Assembly (NCBI RefSeq): GCF_001542415.1 | Contig: NZ_LNCU01000099.1 | Coordinates: 1 to 37,731 of the forward strand | DNA: 37,731 nucleotides | Direction of reading: 5' to 3' | Origin: Bradyrhizobium macuxiense | Lineage (GTDB): Bacteria > Pseudomonadota > Alphaproteobacteria > Rhizobiales > Xanthobacteraceae | In this document: piece by piece, positions 18,374-28,076 of the stretch | How the letters are laid out: each line of letters begins with the position of its first letter | How positions within the stretch are numbered: the first letter of the stretch is position 1 | Position numbers and translations under genes: made by a program | The notes under the pieces: model-generated | What the model was told of the DNA's origin: nothing | The model's database searches: none | The model's input: only the letters and a program-made list of their open reading frames with translations

Positions 18374-18497
18374 CGTAGCCCGGATGGAGCCAACGGGTCG
18401 CGCGAACGCGCGCCCGATGACAGGCTCCGCGCAATCCGGGGCCGGTTGCGCAAGTTGATAAAGCTGTCCCGGATTTCGCTTCGCTCCATCCGGGCTG
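18374..18497. repeat. Palindromic intergenic repeat, family F
   Basis: Arms GTAGCCCGGATGGAGC and the complementary GCTCCATCCGGGCTGC enclose a hairpin GGTCGCGCGAACGCGCGCCC and CGCAATCCGGG. It lies between mmsB and the acyl-CoA synthetase gene. Reading through it creates a false N-terminal extension beginning MERSEIRDS on the synthetase. Confidence 0.88.
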
Positions 18498-18506
18498 CAA
18501 ACGCAG

Positions 18507-19394
18507 CTACTTCCCAGCGAGGTCCCGAACGTGCTGGATAATTCCGGAAAAGTCGACCCCGCCATGGCCGGTTGCGTCGAAGGTCTTATAGATCTCCTGC
18601 GCATGCTGGCCGAGCGGCGTCGCCGCGCCGGCGGACCGCGCCGCGTCCTGTGCCAGGGTCAGGTCCTTCAGCATCAGACTGGTGGCGAAACCCGGCTTGT
18701 AGTCGTTGTTCGCCGGCGAGGTCGGCACCGGGCCGGGAACCGGGCAATAGGTGGTCAGCGACCAGCACTGCCCCGACGAGGTCGAGGCGACGTCGAACAG
18801 CGCCTGGTGCGACAGGCCGAGCTTCTCGGCCAGCGCAAAGGCCTCGCCGACCGCGATCATGGAGATCCCGAGGATCATGTTGTTGCAGATCTTGGCCGCC
18901 TGCCCCGCACCGGCGGCGCCGCAATGCACGATCTTCTTGCCCATGTTTTCCAGCACGGGCTTTGCCGCCGCGAACGCCTTGTCCGCGCCGCCGCACATGA
19001 AGGTCAGCGTCGCGCCCTTGGCGCCGCCGGTGCCGCCGGAGACCGGCGCATCGACCGAGGCCATGCCATGCTTGGCCGCCAGCGCATGGGCCTGCTTGGC
19101 GCTTTCGACGTCGATGGTCGAGCAATCGATGATCAGCGTGCCCTTGGCCATCACGGGAAGAATGTCGGTCCAGACGCCGAGCACATGCTTACCGGCCGGC
19201 AGCATGGTGATGACAACCTCTGCGCCCTTCACGGCCGCCGCTCCGCTGTCGGCGATCGCGGCGCCATCCGTCTTGGCCTGCTCGCGGGACGTTGCGACAA
19301 GGTCGAACGCGGTGACCTTGTGGCCGGCCTTGACCAGATTGGCCGCCATCGGCCCGCCCATATTGCCGAGCCCAATGAATGCGACGTTTGCCAT
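18507..19394 (-). CDS. mmsB: 3-hydroxyisobutyrate dehydrogenase
   Basis: Oxidises 3-hydroxyisobutyrate to methylmalonate semialdehyde with NAD+ in valine degradation. The 295 residues show the N-terminal dinucleotide motif FIGLGNMGGPMAANL, the substrate-binding block DAPVSGGTGGA (about residues 121-131), and the catalytic lysine in AGQAAKICNNMIL (about 171). Length matches the family. It lies 25 bp downstream of the hydrolase gene, in an order that follows the pathway: dehydrogenase, hydrolase, then this enzyme. Confidence is high because both motifs and the operon agree. Confidence 0.93.
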   Translation of the reverse strand: MANVAFIGLGNMGGPMAANLVKAGHKVTAFDLVATSREQAKTDGAAIADSGAAAVKGAEVVITMLPAGKHVLGVWTDILPVMAKGTLIIDCSTIDVESAKQAHALAAKHGMASVDAPVSGGTGGAKGATLTFMCGGADKAFAAAKPVLENMGKKIVHCGAAGAGQAAKICNNMILGISMIAVGEAFALAEKLGLSHQALFDVASTSSGQCWSLTTYCPVPGPVPTSPANNDYKPGFATSLMLKDLTLAQDAARSAGAATPLGQHAQEIYKTFDATGHGGVDFSGIIQHVRDLAGK

Positions 19395-19419
19395 GGAAGT
19401 TCCTCCGCTTGCGACGTTT

Positions 19420-20502
19420 CTATTTGCTGTCAGGAAATGTCAGTTCGTCGGCGCCTATCTCGACGAAGTAGCGCGCGACCATCTCCGGCGTCACGTCCTC
19501 GATCCGGGCGGGCTGCCATTTCGGATTGCGGTCCTTGTCGATCACGGCGGCGCGCACGCCCTCGCGGAAATCGTCGCTGGCGAACACTTCAAGCGCGGCG
19601 CGATATTCGCGCACCAGACACTCCTCCAGCGTCGCCGTCGCCCGCCCGAGCCGCAGCAGCTTCAGTGTCACCACCATGCCGCGGGGCGATTTCTCGCCAA
19701 GCGTCTTCAAGGTGCCCAGCGCAAGGTCAGACCCGTCAGCCTGCAGCGCGGCAACGATATCTTCCATCCGGCCGCGTGCGAACCAGCCGTCGATCTTGGC
19801 CTGCAGCGCGGCCACCGGGCCTGCCTTCTCGCCGGTCGCGAAGCCTGCAATCAGCCGGTCGATCTGGGCCGAGCTCGCACCGGGCGCAACCTTGGTCAGC
19901 GCCTCGCGCAGCGTCGGGAGCTTAGCGCTCGGCACCACCGCGTCGGCAAATTTTGAATAGATTGCGTCCGGACCGTTCATCGTGGTGCCGGTGAGACCAA
20001 AATAGGTGCCGAGCTCGCCCGGGGTGCGCGACAGCAGATAGGTGCCGCCGACGTCAGGGAAGAAGCCGAGGCCGACCTCGGGCATCGCAAGCTTGGTCTT
20101 CTCCGTCACCACGCGATGGCGGCCGTGCGCGGAGAGCCCGACGCCGCCGCCCATCACGAGGCCATCCATGAAGGCGACATAGGGCTTCGGATACTTCGCG
20201 ATCCGCGCATTCATGATGTATTCCTGGCGCCAGAAGACCTTGCCGAGGTCTCCCTTCACCTTCGAGCTCTCCCAGAGCCCGCGGATATCACCGCCGGCGC
20301 ACAGCCCGCGCTCGCCGGCACCTTCCAGCAGCACGACAGCGACATCGGGATCGTTCTCGAACCGATCCAGCGCCGCATCGACGCCCTGAGACATCTCCAG
20401 GCTCAGGGCATTGATCGCCTTGGGCCGGTTGAGCCGGATCACGCCCAGCGCCCCTTCCCGGCGGACGATCAGATCGCCGTCCGCAGCCGCCGCATCATTC
20501 AT
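19420..20502 (-). CDS. 3-hydroxyisobutyryl-CoA hydrolase
   Basis: Crotonase-fold enzyme of 360 residues that frees 3-hydroxyisobutyrate from its CoA ester in valine degradation. It shows the oxyanion-hole segment ERGLCAGGDIRGLWE (about residues 64-78), then GGGVGLSAHGRHRVVTEKT, the catalytic glutamate in MPEVGLGFFPDVGGTY, and the hydrolase-specific long C-terminal part with KSPRGMVVTLKLL and DFREGVRAAVIDKDRNPKW. These distinguish it from ordinary enoyl-CoA hydratases. Its ATG overlaps the dehydrogenase stop by 4 bp (ATGA), so translation is coupled. Cytoplasmic. Confidence 0.92.
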   Translation of the reverse strand: MNDAAAADGDLIVRREGALGVIRLNRPKAINALSLEMSQGVDAALDRFENDPDVAVVLLEGAGERGLCAGGDIRGLWESSKVKGDLGKVFWRQEYIMNARIAKYPKPYVAFMDGLVMGGGVGLSAHGRHRVVTEKTKLAMPEVGLGFFPDVGGTYLLSRTPGELGTYFGLTGTTMNGPDAIYSKFADAVVPSAKLPTLREALTKVAPGASSAQIDRLIAGFATGEKAGPVAALQAKIDGWFARGRMEDIVAALQADGSDLALGTLKTLGEKSPRGMVVTLKLLRLGRATATLEECLVREYRAALEVFASDDFREGVRAAVIDKDRNPKWQPARIEDVTPEMVARYFVEIGADELTFPDSK

Positions 20503-21644
20503 CGCGCGCCCTCGATCAACTTGCGCGACACGATCAGCCGCATGATTTCATTGGTGCCTTCGAGGATCTGGTGCACGCGCAGGTCGCGCACGATCTTCTC
20601 GACGCCGTATTCGCTGAGGTAGCCGTAACCGCCGTGCAGTTGCAGCGCCTGGTTGGCGACCTCGAAGCCGACATCGGTGCCGAAGCGCTTGGCCATCGCG
20701 CAGAGCATGGACGCGTCGGGATCCTTGCGGTCGAGCGCAGCCGCGGCGCGCCACAGGAAGGTGCGTGCGGCTTCCAGCTCGGTCGCCATGTCGGCGATCC
20801 TGAATTGCAGCGCCTGGAATTCATCGAGGCGCTTACCGAACGCCTTGCGGTCCTTCATGTAGGCCAGCGCCTTGTCGAGCGCCGCCTGCGCGCCGCCGAG
20901 CGAACACGCCGCGATGTTGAGGCGGCCGCCGTCGAGGCCGGCCATCGCGATCTTGAAGCCGATGCCCTCGTCGCCGAGCCGGTTCTCGACCGGCACCCGG
21001 GCATTCTCGAACATGACGGCGCGGGTCGGCTGCGCATTCCAGCCCATCTTGCGCTCATTGGCACCCAACGACACGCCGGGCGTCTTGCCGTCGATGACAA
21101 GCGTCGAGACGCCGCCGGGACCATCGCCGCCGGTGCGCACCATCGCAACCAAAAGGTCGGTGCCGCCGGCGCCGGAAATGAACTGCTTCTGGCCGTTGAG
21201 CACGTAATGATCGCCGTCGCGCACCGCGCGGGTGCGCAGTGCAGCGGCGTCCGAACCTGCGCCCGGCTCGGTCAGGCAATAGCTCGCCAGATACTCCATG
21301 GTGCAGAGCTTCGGCAGCCATTTGTGGCGCTGGGCGTCGTTGCCATAGGCATCGATCATCCAGGACGCCATGTTGTGGATCGAGATGAAGGCCGACGTGG
21401 TGGGGCAACCGGTCGCCAGCGCCTCGAAGATCAGTGCCGCGTCGAAGCGGGTCATCGCGGACCCGCCGACGTCATCCTTGATGTAGATGCCGCCGATGCC
21501 GAGGCCTGCGGCCTCGCGCATCACGTCGACAGGAAAATGCTTCTTCTCGTCCCATTCGAGCGCGTGCGGCGCGATCTTCTCCGCCGCAAACGCCAGCGCC
21601 ATGTCGCGAACCGCGATCTGGTCCTCGTTGAGAGCGAACTGCAT
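20499..21644 (-). CDS. Acyl-CoA dehydrogenase, probable isobutyryl-CoA dehydrogenase
   Basis: FAD enzyme of 381 residues that oxidises a short branched acyl-CoA, most likely isobutyryl-CoA to methacrylyl-CoA. It shows CLTEPGAGSDAAALRT (flavin and substrate binding), VLNGQKQFISGAG, the arginine-rich RKAFGKRLDEFQALQF segment, and LEGTNEIMR with the catalytic glutamate position used by short-chain enzymes. ATG 21644 (MQFALNEDQ) is the conserved start; a longer frame to 21707 reads into repeat A. The operon with hydrolase, mmsB and mmsA sets the substrate guess. Confidence 0.9.
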   Translation of the reverse strand: MQFALNEDQIAVRDMALAFAAEKIAPHALEWDEKKHFPVDVMREAAGLGIGGIYIKDDVGGSAMTRFDAALIFEALATGCPTTSAFISIHNMASWMIDAYGNDAQRHKWLPKLCTMEYLASYCLTEPGAGSDAAALRTRAVRDGDHYVLNGQKQFISGAGGTDLLVAMVRTGGDGPGGVSTLVIDGKTPGVSLGANERKMGWNAQPTRAVMFENARVPVENRLGDEGIGFKIAMAGLDGGRLNIAACSLGGAQAALDKALAYMKDRKAFGKRLDEFQALQFRIADMATELEAARTFLWRAAAALDRKDPDASMLCAMAKRFGTDVGFEVANQALQLHGGYGYLSEYGVEKIVRDLRVHQILEGTNEIMRLIVSRKLIEGAR

Positions 21645-21668
21645 CTCACTGCCCCCGCAGGCTGAGGT

Positions 21669-21792
21669 CACCTCTCCCCACCGGGGAGAGGTCGATTTGC
21701 GCAGCAAATCGGGTGAGGGGGTACCCTTCCAACGAGAGATCGTGACCCCTCACCCGGCGCTTCGCGCCGACCTCTCCCAAAGGGAGAGGTGA
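21669..21792. repeat. Palindromic intergenic repeat, family A copy 3
   Basis: Hairpin CCTCTCCCCACCGGGGAGAGG at one end, CCTCTCCCAAAGGGAGAGG at the other, inner arms GGTGAGGGGGT and ACCCCTCACC, and hairpins GATTTGCGCAGCAAATC and GGCGCTTCGCGCC. It lies between mmsA and the acyl-CoA dehydrogenase gene, 24 bp before the latter's start. Confidence 0.9.
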
Positions 21793-21828
21793 TTTCCCGA
21801 TGCTGCTGAAGTTCACTGCAGTCTCGCG

Positions 21829-23325
<1,497 letters not shown>

Positions 23326-23384
23326 GGATAACCTCCCTCTGAGGACCTGAATCGCCTGCCTGCCGGCGAGATCGCTTTACAAAA

Positions 23385-23408
23385 CCTATTGACCCTGCAT
23401 TTTATAGG
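23385..23408. promoter_or_regulatory. Candidate LysR binding site between mmsA and lysR
   Basis: CCTAT and ATAGG form an inverted repeat separated by 14 bp in the AT-richer part of the 120-bp divergent gap, 60 bp upstream of the mmsA start. Spacing and symmetry fit a LysR-type site. Assignment to the adjacent regulator is inferred from position only. Confidence 0.35.
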
Positions 23409-23445
23409 ATTCAAGTCCGATAAATTGCACCATAGATGTGCGGAA

Positions 23446-24360
23446 ATGCTGGATCAAGGCGGCGCCACGATCGACTGGGACGACTTCCGTTTCGTGCTGG
23501 CCATCGTGCGCGGCGGATCGGTTTCGGCTGCCGCCAAGCAGCTCGGCGTCGATCATGCCACAGTGATCCGCCGTGTCGACCGGCTGGAACGTCACCTCTC
23601 CGCAAAACTGTTTGATCGCCGCAAGACCGGCTACCTGCTCACCGAGGCCGGCCAGCGCGTCGCCGACAGCGCGGAGGCGATGGAATCCACCATTGTCGCC
23701 AATCAGGAGGCGGTCGGCGGCTCGCGCGCGCACCTCACCGGCACGGTGCGGATCGGCGCGCCCGACGGGTTCGGCAGCCACTTCCTGGCTTCGCGGCTGG
23801 TGAAGTTCACCGAGCGGTACCCCGATCTCGATTTGCAACTCGTCGCGACGGCCCGCCTGTTCTCGCTCTCCAAGCGCGAGGCCGACATCGCGATCAGCCT
23901 GACCATGCCCAAGGAAGGCCGGATCGTCGGCCGCAAGCTGCTCGACTACACGCTCGGGCTATATGCCGCACCCGCCTATCTCGCGCAGGCGCCGAAGATC
24001 GCCGCACGGGCCGATCTGCCGCAGCACCGCTTCGTCGGCTACATCGAGGAGCTGCTGTTTACGCCGGAGCTGGACTATCTGCCGCAGGTCTCGTCGAAGA
24101 TCTCGGCCAAGTTCCGCAGCGCCAACCTGATCGCCCAGCTCAACGCGACGATCGCGGGCTTCGGCATCGCCGTGCTGCCGCACTTCATGGCATCAGCGCA
24201 TCCGGAATTGCAGGCCGTGCTGCCGGACGAGGTGCGGATATCCCGCACCTTCTGGCTCCTGATGCACGCCGACAGCAAGGACCTCGCCCGCATCCGCGCG
24301 GTGGCCGACTACATCTACGAGACGGTAGAGGCCGAGCGCGCGCTGTTCAGCGGGCCGTGA
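23446..24360 (+). CDS. LysR-family transcriptional regulator, probable regulator of the mms operon
   Basis: 304-residue regulator. The winged helix-turn-helix lies at about residues 10-65 (FVLAIVRGGSVSAAAKQLGV, then HATVIRRVDRLE), followed by the effector-binding domain with HLTGTVRIGAPDGFGSHFLA. ATG 23446 is preferred because the helix-turn-helix then begins at the usual distance; the frame could extend to a TTG at 23389. It diverges from mmsA, so it likely senses a valine or branched-chain acid intermediate. It may act in either direction; the ligand is not predictable. Confidence 0.85.
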   Translation: MLDQGGATIDWDDFRFVLAIVRGGSVSAAAKQLGVDHATVIRRVDRLERHLSAKLFDRRKTGYLLTEAGQRVADSAEAMESTIVANQEAVGGSRAHLTGTVRIGAPDGFGSHFLASRLVKFTERYPDLDLQLVATARLFSLSKREADIAISLTMPKEGRIVGRKLLDYTLGLYAAPAYLAQAPKIAARADLPQHRFVGYIEELLFTPELDYLPQVSSKISAKFRSANLIAQLNATIAGFGIAVLPHFMASAHPELQAVLPDEVRISRTFWLLMHADSKDLARIRAVADYIYETVEAERALFSGP

Positions 24361-24378
24361 TGCGGATTGCTCTCAATC

Positions 24379-24477
24379 CGTCATCCTGAGAAGGCCGCAA
24401 CGCGGCCGTCTCGAAGGATACACGGGTGCCCGCCGCCCTTCGAGACGCACGCAATGCGCACTCCCCAGGGTGACGGA
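24379..24477. repeat. Palindromic intergenic repeat, family D copy 2
   Basis: CGTCATCCTGAGAAGGCCGC, hairpin GCCGCAACGCGGC, CGTCTCGAAGGAT, then the complementary CCTTCGAGACGCACGC and CTCCCCAGGGTGACGG. It lies between converging lysR and tetR gene ends. Confidence 0.88.
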
Positions 24478-24504
24478 TTTAGAGTCGAGCGCGCCGCTCG
24501 AAGC

Positions 24505-25119
24505 TTAATTCACCTTTGCCTTCTTGGCCGGCCCTTTCGCCGCCGCGGCGCGGCCGAGCACCGCCTCGCGGCCGGCGGCGAGGACCTCGTCGGAGAGCTC
24601 GCCATTGCCCGCGACGCGCGACATCACGATGGTGCCCATCATCGTCGCCAGCGTCGCCATCGCCTGCTTGCGCGCGGTCTTGCGCGGCACGTCGGGGATC
24701 TGGTCGGCAATCATGTCGATCATCTGCTCGAGCTTGAGCGCGAACGCCTTGCGGGTCTTCGGGCTCTCGCGCGCAATTTCAGCGCCGAGCGCCGGGATGG
24801 CGCAGCCGTGGCCGGGATCGTCGCGATGGACCTGCGTCAGATAGCCATCGACGATCGTCGCAAGCCGCTTCTCGGGCGGCATCTCGGCGACGATCTTGCG
24901 CCAGCGTTCGGTGCCACGGTCCATCGCATGGTTGAAGGCCTCGATCACCAGCGCCTCGCGCGAATCGAAATGCGCATAGAAGCCGCCATGGGTCAGCCCG
25001 GCGTCCTTCATCAGGTCGGCGACGCCGATCCCGTGCGCACCCTTCTCGCGCAGCCGGACCGATGCCTTCCGCACGATCCGCGCATGGGTTTCCTGCTTGT
25101 GTTCCTTCGAATAGCGCAT
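24505..25119 (-). CDS. TetR/AcrR-family transcriptional regulator
   Basis: Repressor-type regulator of 204 residues from ATG 25119 (MRYSKEHKQETHARIV). The helix-turn-helix covers about residues 25-45 with VADLMKDAGLTHGGFYAHFDSR, the standard TetR ending; the rest is the helical ligand-binding domain with a Cys in DPGHGCAIPALGAE, as in TetR_C domains of NemR-like regulators. The tail is rich in Lys and Ala. A longer start at TTG 25143 would place the start inside the palindrome at 25130-25142 and is less likely. Targets may be itself and the adjacent thioesterase gene. Confidence 0.88.
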   Translation of the reverse strand: MRYSKEHKQETHARIVRKASVRLREKGAHGIGVADLMKDAGLTHGGFYAHFDSREALVIEAFNHAMDRGTERWRKIVAEMPPEKRLATIVDGYLTQVHRDDPGHGCAIPALGAEIARESPKTRKAFALKLEQMIDMIADQIPDVPRKTARKQAMATLATMMGTIVMSRVAGNGELSDEVLAAGREAVLGRAAAAKGPAKKAKVN

Positions 25120-25129
25120 ACCGATCTCA

Positions 25130-25142
25130 TGGAATGTTTCCA
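25130..25142. promoter_or_regulatory. Candidate TetR operator
   Basis: TGGAATGTTTCCA is an inverted repeat with 5-bp arms and a 3-bp centre, 10 bp upstream of the preferred TetR start and next to an AT-rich stretch containing TATTATATGATTG on the minus strand. Position suggests autoregulation. Confidence 0.4.
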
Positions 25143-25179
25143 ATCATATAATAGCAGATTTGCGCCGGAAAAGCTGTAG

Positions 25180-25714
25180 TTATTTCGTCTTTGCAGCCTC
25201 CCCGATCATCGAGAAGGTCGCGGTCGCGTGCACTGCGAGATTGCCCCTGCCGTCGCGGACGAAGCTTTCGGCGTAGCTGGTCTGCCGGCCGAGCTTGATG
25301 ACCTTGCCCTCGGCGGAAATGGTTCCTGAGCGGACCGACAGCGGGCGCAGATAAGTCAGCTTGAGGTCTGATGTCACCGACGTCTGGCCCGCCGGCAGCA
25401 TGGTCGAGATCGCGCAGCCCATGGCGGTATCGAGCAGCGCCGCCGCGGTCGCGCCGTGCATCAGGCCGATGGTGTTCTCCAGGCTTTCATGCGGGTCGAG
25501 TTCCATCACGATCCGCCCCGGTTCGACCGCGCTCATGCGGAAACCGCTTCGCCATCGGCGGCGGTGGCAGCTTTCCGTCGCGGAGCGCAAGCATGGCCTC
25601 CATGCCCGACATCGCAACCGCGGCCTTCGCAGCCGGCCCCGGCGCCTGCCATTCCACGATGCGCACACGCATCAAATCGGACGAAAACAGGTCGATCGTA
25701 TCGGCCGACGTCAT
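25180..25714 (-). pseudogene. PaaI-family hotdog thioesterase, frameshifted
   Basis: The N-terminal part from ATG 25714 (MTSADTIDLFSSDLMRVR) reads in one frame to MAKRFP, then out of frame to a stop at 25487. The rest of a PaaI-type thioesterase (RMSAVEPGRIVMELDPHESL, then LMHGATAAALLDTAMGCAIS) is in another frame ending at 25180. The shift lies at about 25537-25549. The span is 535 bp, one more than a multiple of three. The hotdog core and its catalytic Asp region (LLDTAMG) are intact in the second frame and could be expressed from ATG 25536, giving a shortened protein. A sequencing error cannot be excluded. A functional copy would hydrolyse acyl-CoA esters in the cytoplasm. Confidence 0.75.
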
Positions 25715-25849
25715 GACGGCTCCGATTATATTATGAATATAACTCTATAAGCGCTGCCCCTCGCCGCGCAGCCCGTCACCGCGTCCCTTGACAGGACCAT
25801 GCTTTGTCCGGGAAGTGGCGCGATCAATTCCTGTTGCGAGACCATCACC

Positions 25850-26620
25850 ATGGACATGCTCAATCCCCATTGCGGTATCGACCGCGACTCCAGAGGCGTC
25901 GTCCGCCTGACGATCTGCAACGCCGGCAAGCTGAACATCGTGAGCTCGGCCGTGACCAATGGTGTGCGCGAAGGCTTCGAGCATCTCTCAGCCGACCGCA
26001 GCATCCGCGCGGTGATCCTCGCCGGCGAAAGCGAGCGGAGCATGATCGGCGGCGCCGACATCAAGGAGATGGCGAAGCTCGATCAGAAGAGCGCCGAGCA
26101 GTTCATCAGCCGGCTGCGCGATCTCTGCGAAGCCGTGCGCAAGTTTCCGGCGCCCGTCATCGCCCGCCTGCCCGGCTGGTGCCTCGGCGGCGGGCTCGAG
26201 GTCGCGGCCGCGTGCGACGTCCGTGTCGCGGCGCATGACGCGATGTTCGGCATGCCCGAGGTGCGCGTCGGCATCCCCTCGGTGATCCACGCCGCATTGC
26301 TGCCGCGCCTGATCGGCTGGGGCCGCGCACGCTGGCTGATGATGACCGCGGAGAACATCGATGCTCCGACCGCACTCGCCTGGGGCCTCGTCGACACGAT
26401 CGCAAAACCCGGCGGCCTCAACGATGCCGTAGAGCACACCGTGAAGGCGCTGCTGGAATGCGGCCCCGAAGCGCTGCGCATCCAGAAGGACCTGTTGCGG
26501 CAATGGGAAGAGCTGCCGCTGACGGAGTCGGTGAACCTCAGCGTCGGCATGTTCGGGAAGTCATTCCTCACCGGCGAGCCGCAGCGGCTGCTGCAGGGAT
26601 TTCTGGATCGCAAACGGTAG
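25850..26620 (+). CDS. Enoyl-CoA hydratase/isomerase family protein (crotonase)
   Basis: 256-residue crotonase. The oxyanion-hole regions are ESERSMIGGADIKEMAKL (about residues 63-80) and PGWCLGGGLEVAAACD; both catalytic glutamates of true hydratases are kept, one in GGGLEVAA and one in GMPEVRVGIPS. It can therefore be a hydratase. The valine block lacks its own methacrylyl-CoA hydratase, so this gene is a candidate for that step, though other crotonases elsewhere in the genome could serve. ATG 25850 is chosen; 25856 and an upstream start at 25799 are alternatives. Divergent from the broken thioesterase gene. Confidence 0.87.
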   Translation: MDMLNPHCGIDRDSRGVVRLTICNAGKLNIVSSAVTNGVREGFEHLSADRSIRAVILAGESERSMIGGADIKEMAKLDQKSAEQFISRLRDLCEAVRKFPAPVIARLPGWCLGGGLEVAAACDVRVAAHDAMFGMPEVRVGIPSVIHAALLPRLIGWGRARWLMMTAENIDAPTALAWGLVDTIAKPGGLNDAVEHTVKALLECGPEALRIQKDLLRQWEELPLTESVNLSVGMFGKSFLTGEPQRLLQGFLDRKR

Positions 26621-26641
26621 TTTTCCGATGCGTCGTAGCCC

Positions 26642-27904
26642 TCACCTTGCATTCGCCGGCGCATGCACCGGCCAGAGGTCGGCGCGCCAGTGCAGCGCGA
26701 TCGCCAGCATCGCGATGAAGCCGGCGGCGGCGAGCAGCGTGCCGGTCGCGGTGTAGCCGATCAGGTCGATCAGGCTGCCTGCCGCCAACAGGCCGAGCGG
26801 CAGGCCGTAAATCACCATCATGCGCACGCCCATCACACGACCGCGCAGATGGACGCTGGCGTTCCGCATCAGGATCACCGCGGCCGAGATCATCGACATG
26901 CTCTGCGCGATGCCGGCCAGCACGAGGCAGGCCATCGCCACCGGCATGGTCCTGAGCTCCACGAACACGAGCAGCATCGCGTACCAGGCGAGCGTCGCAC
27001 CGATCAGAAGCCGAGCGATGCGCACGCCGCCGGCCATGCTGAGCGTGATCGAGCCGATCAGCGAGCCGACCGCGAAGCTCGCCGAGAGATAGCCGAGGCC
27101 GGTCTGATCGGTGTGGAAGATGTCGCGCGCAACGTAGGGCAGCAATCCGTTGGTCAGCGGAAACGCGGTGAGATTGGCAAGGAACGCGACGCAGAGCGCG
27201 GCGCGCATGCCCGGACCACTCCAGGCATAGACGATGCCCTCCTTCAGGTCGCGCAGCAGCGCCGCCCCCGGAGGATCCTTCGCCGGACGATCGACGGTGC
27301 CGTGTGCGATCACCGGACGCGTCATGCAGAGCATCAGGATGGCGGCAACAAAATAGAAGCAAGCGATCCCGACATAGACGAAGCCGATGCCGAGCGCAGC
27401 AAACAGGCTGGCTCCCGTCAACGCGCCGGCAATGCGCGCGCTGTCCTGTGTCGTGCGCGCCAGGCTGATGGCGCCGACCAGTCGCTCCGGCGGCATGATG
27501 TCGGCGAGCAGCGCGCCGCGCACGCCGAGGTCCGACGGGCGGATCAGGCCCATGATCGCGACGATGATCATGACGTTCAGCGGCGCCAGGTGGCCGGTCA
27601 GCGCCAGCGTCATGATGGTGCCGGACAGCGCGGTATAGGCGAAGCGCATCACGGCAAGCAGATCGCGATGCCCCATGCGATCGCCGACCATGCCGACCAC
27701 AGGCGCGATCAGCGTCCCGACATATTGCAGCGAGGCGAGCACGGTCAGCAGCAGCACCGAGCCAGTCTCGACCATGATGTACCAGCCGAGCACCAGCGTC
27801 TCGACCTCGAACGCCCAGGAGGTGAGCAGGTCGGACGGCCATTGAAAGCGATAGCTGCGGATGCGGAATGGCGCGAGCGCGGATGTCCGCGTGCCCTTGC
27901 TCAA
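26642..27904 (-). CDS. MFS transporter (MFS_3/EntS-like)
   Basis: Inner-membrane transporter of 420 residues with about 12 hydrophobic helices. The start resembles the MFS_3 group: FRIRSYRFQWPSDLLTSWAF before helix 1, then GDRMGHRDLL between helices 2 and 3 (the signature loop of the superfamily). The likely start is TTG 27904, as no in-frame ATG precedes helix 1; no clear ribosome binding site is visible there. Substrate unknown; related proteins export siderophores or drugs. It converges on the crotonase gene with only 21 bp between stops. Confidence 0.85.
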   Translation of the reverse strand: MSKGTRTSALAPFRIRSYRFQWPSDLLTSWAFEVETLVLGWYIMVETGSVLLLTVLASLQYVGTLIAPVVGMVGDRMGHRDLLAVMRFAYTALSGTIMTLALTGHLAPLNVMIIVAIMGLIRPSDLGVRGALLADIMPPERLVGAISLARTTQDSARIAGALTGASLFAALGIGFVYVGIACFYFVAAILMLCMTRPVIAHGTVDRPAKDPPGAALLRDLKEGIVYAWSGPGMRAALCVAFLANLTAFPLTNGLLPYVARDIFHTDQTGLGYLSASFAVGSLIGSITLSMAGGVRIARLLIGATLAWYAMLLVFVELRTMPVAMACLVLAGIAQSMSMISAAVILMRNASVHLRGRVMGVRMMVIYGLPLGLLAAGSLIDLIGYTATGTLLAAAGFIAMLAIALHWRADLWPVHAPANAR

Positions 27905-28076
27905 GACGCGATGACGCGTGTCACGGCGTGCCCTGCCCTTTTCTTGTTCGTTGTCGTTCTTGTTTGTTTTGGGAAAACTTCCCGTTTCGGCAGCGTAACG
28001 CTGGCGATGTGCGAGTCAATCGAATCCACCGCATGCGATCCATGCCGGAGTGTAGCCACGATATGCCGCATCGCGC

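Noticed and set aside
18331..18489. N-terminal extension of the acyl-CoA synthetase beginning MERSEIRDS
   Set aside because: It is a translation of the family F repeat; homology to the family begins at MTTFQDARAF.
21645..21707. Extension of the acyl-CoA dehydrogenase to 21707
   Set aside because: Those residues read into repeat A; conserved sequence starts at MQFALNEDQ.
27901..28071. 56-codon frame between the alpha/beta hydrolase and the MFS gene, its stop overlapping the MFS start
   Set aside because: The overlap is attractive, but the residues (many His, Thr, Arg, Lys without pattern) do not look like a protein and no ribosome binding site is visible.
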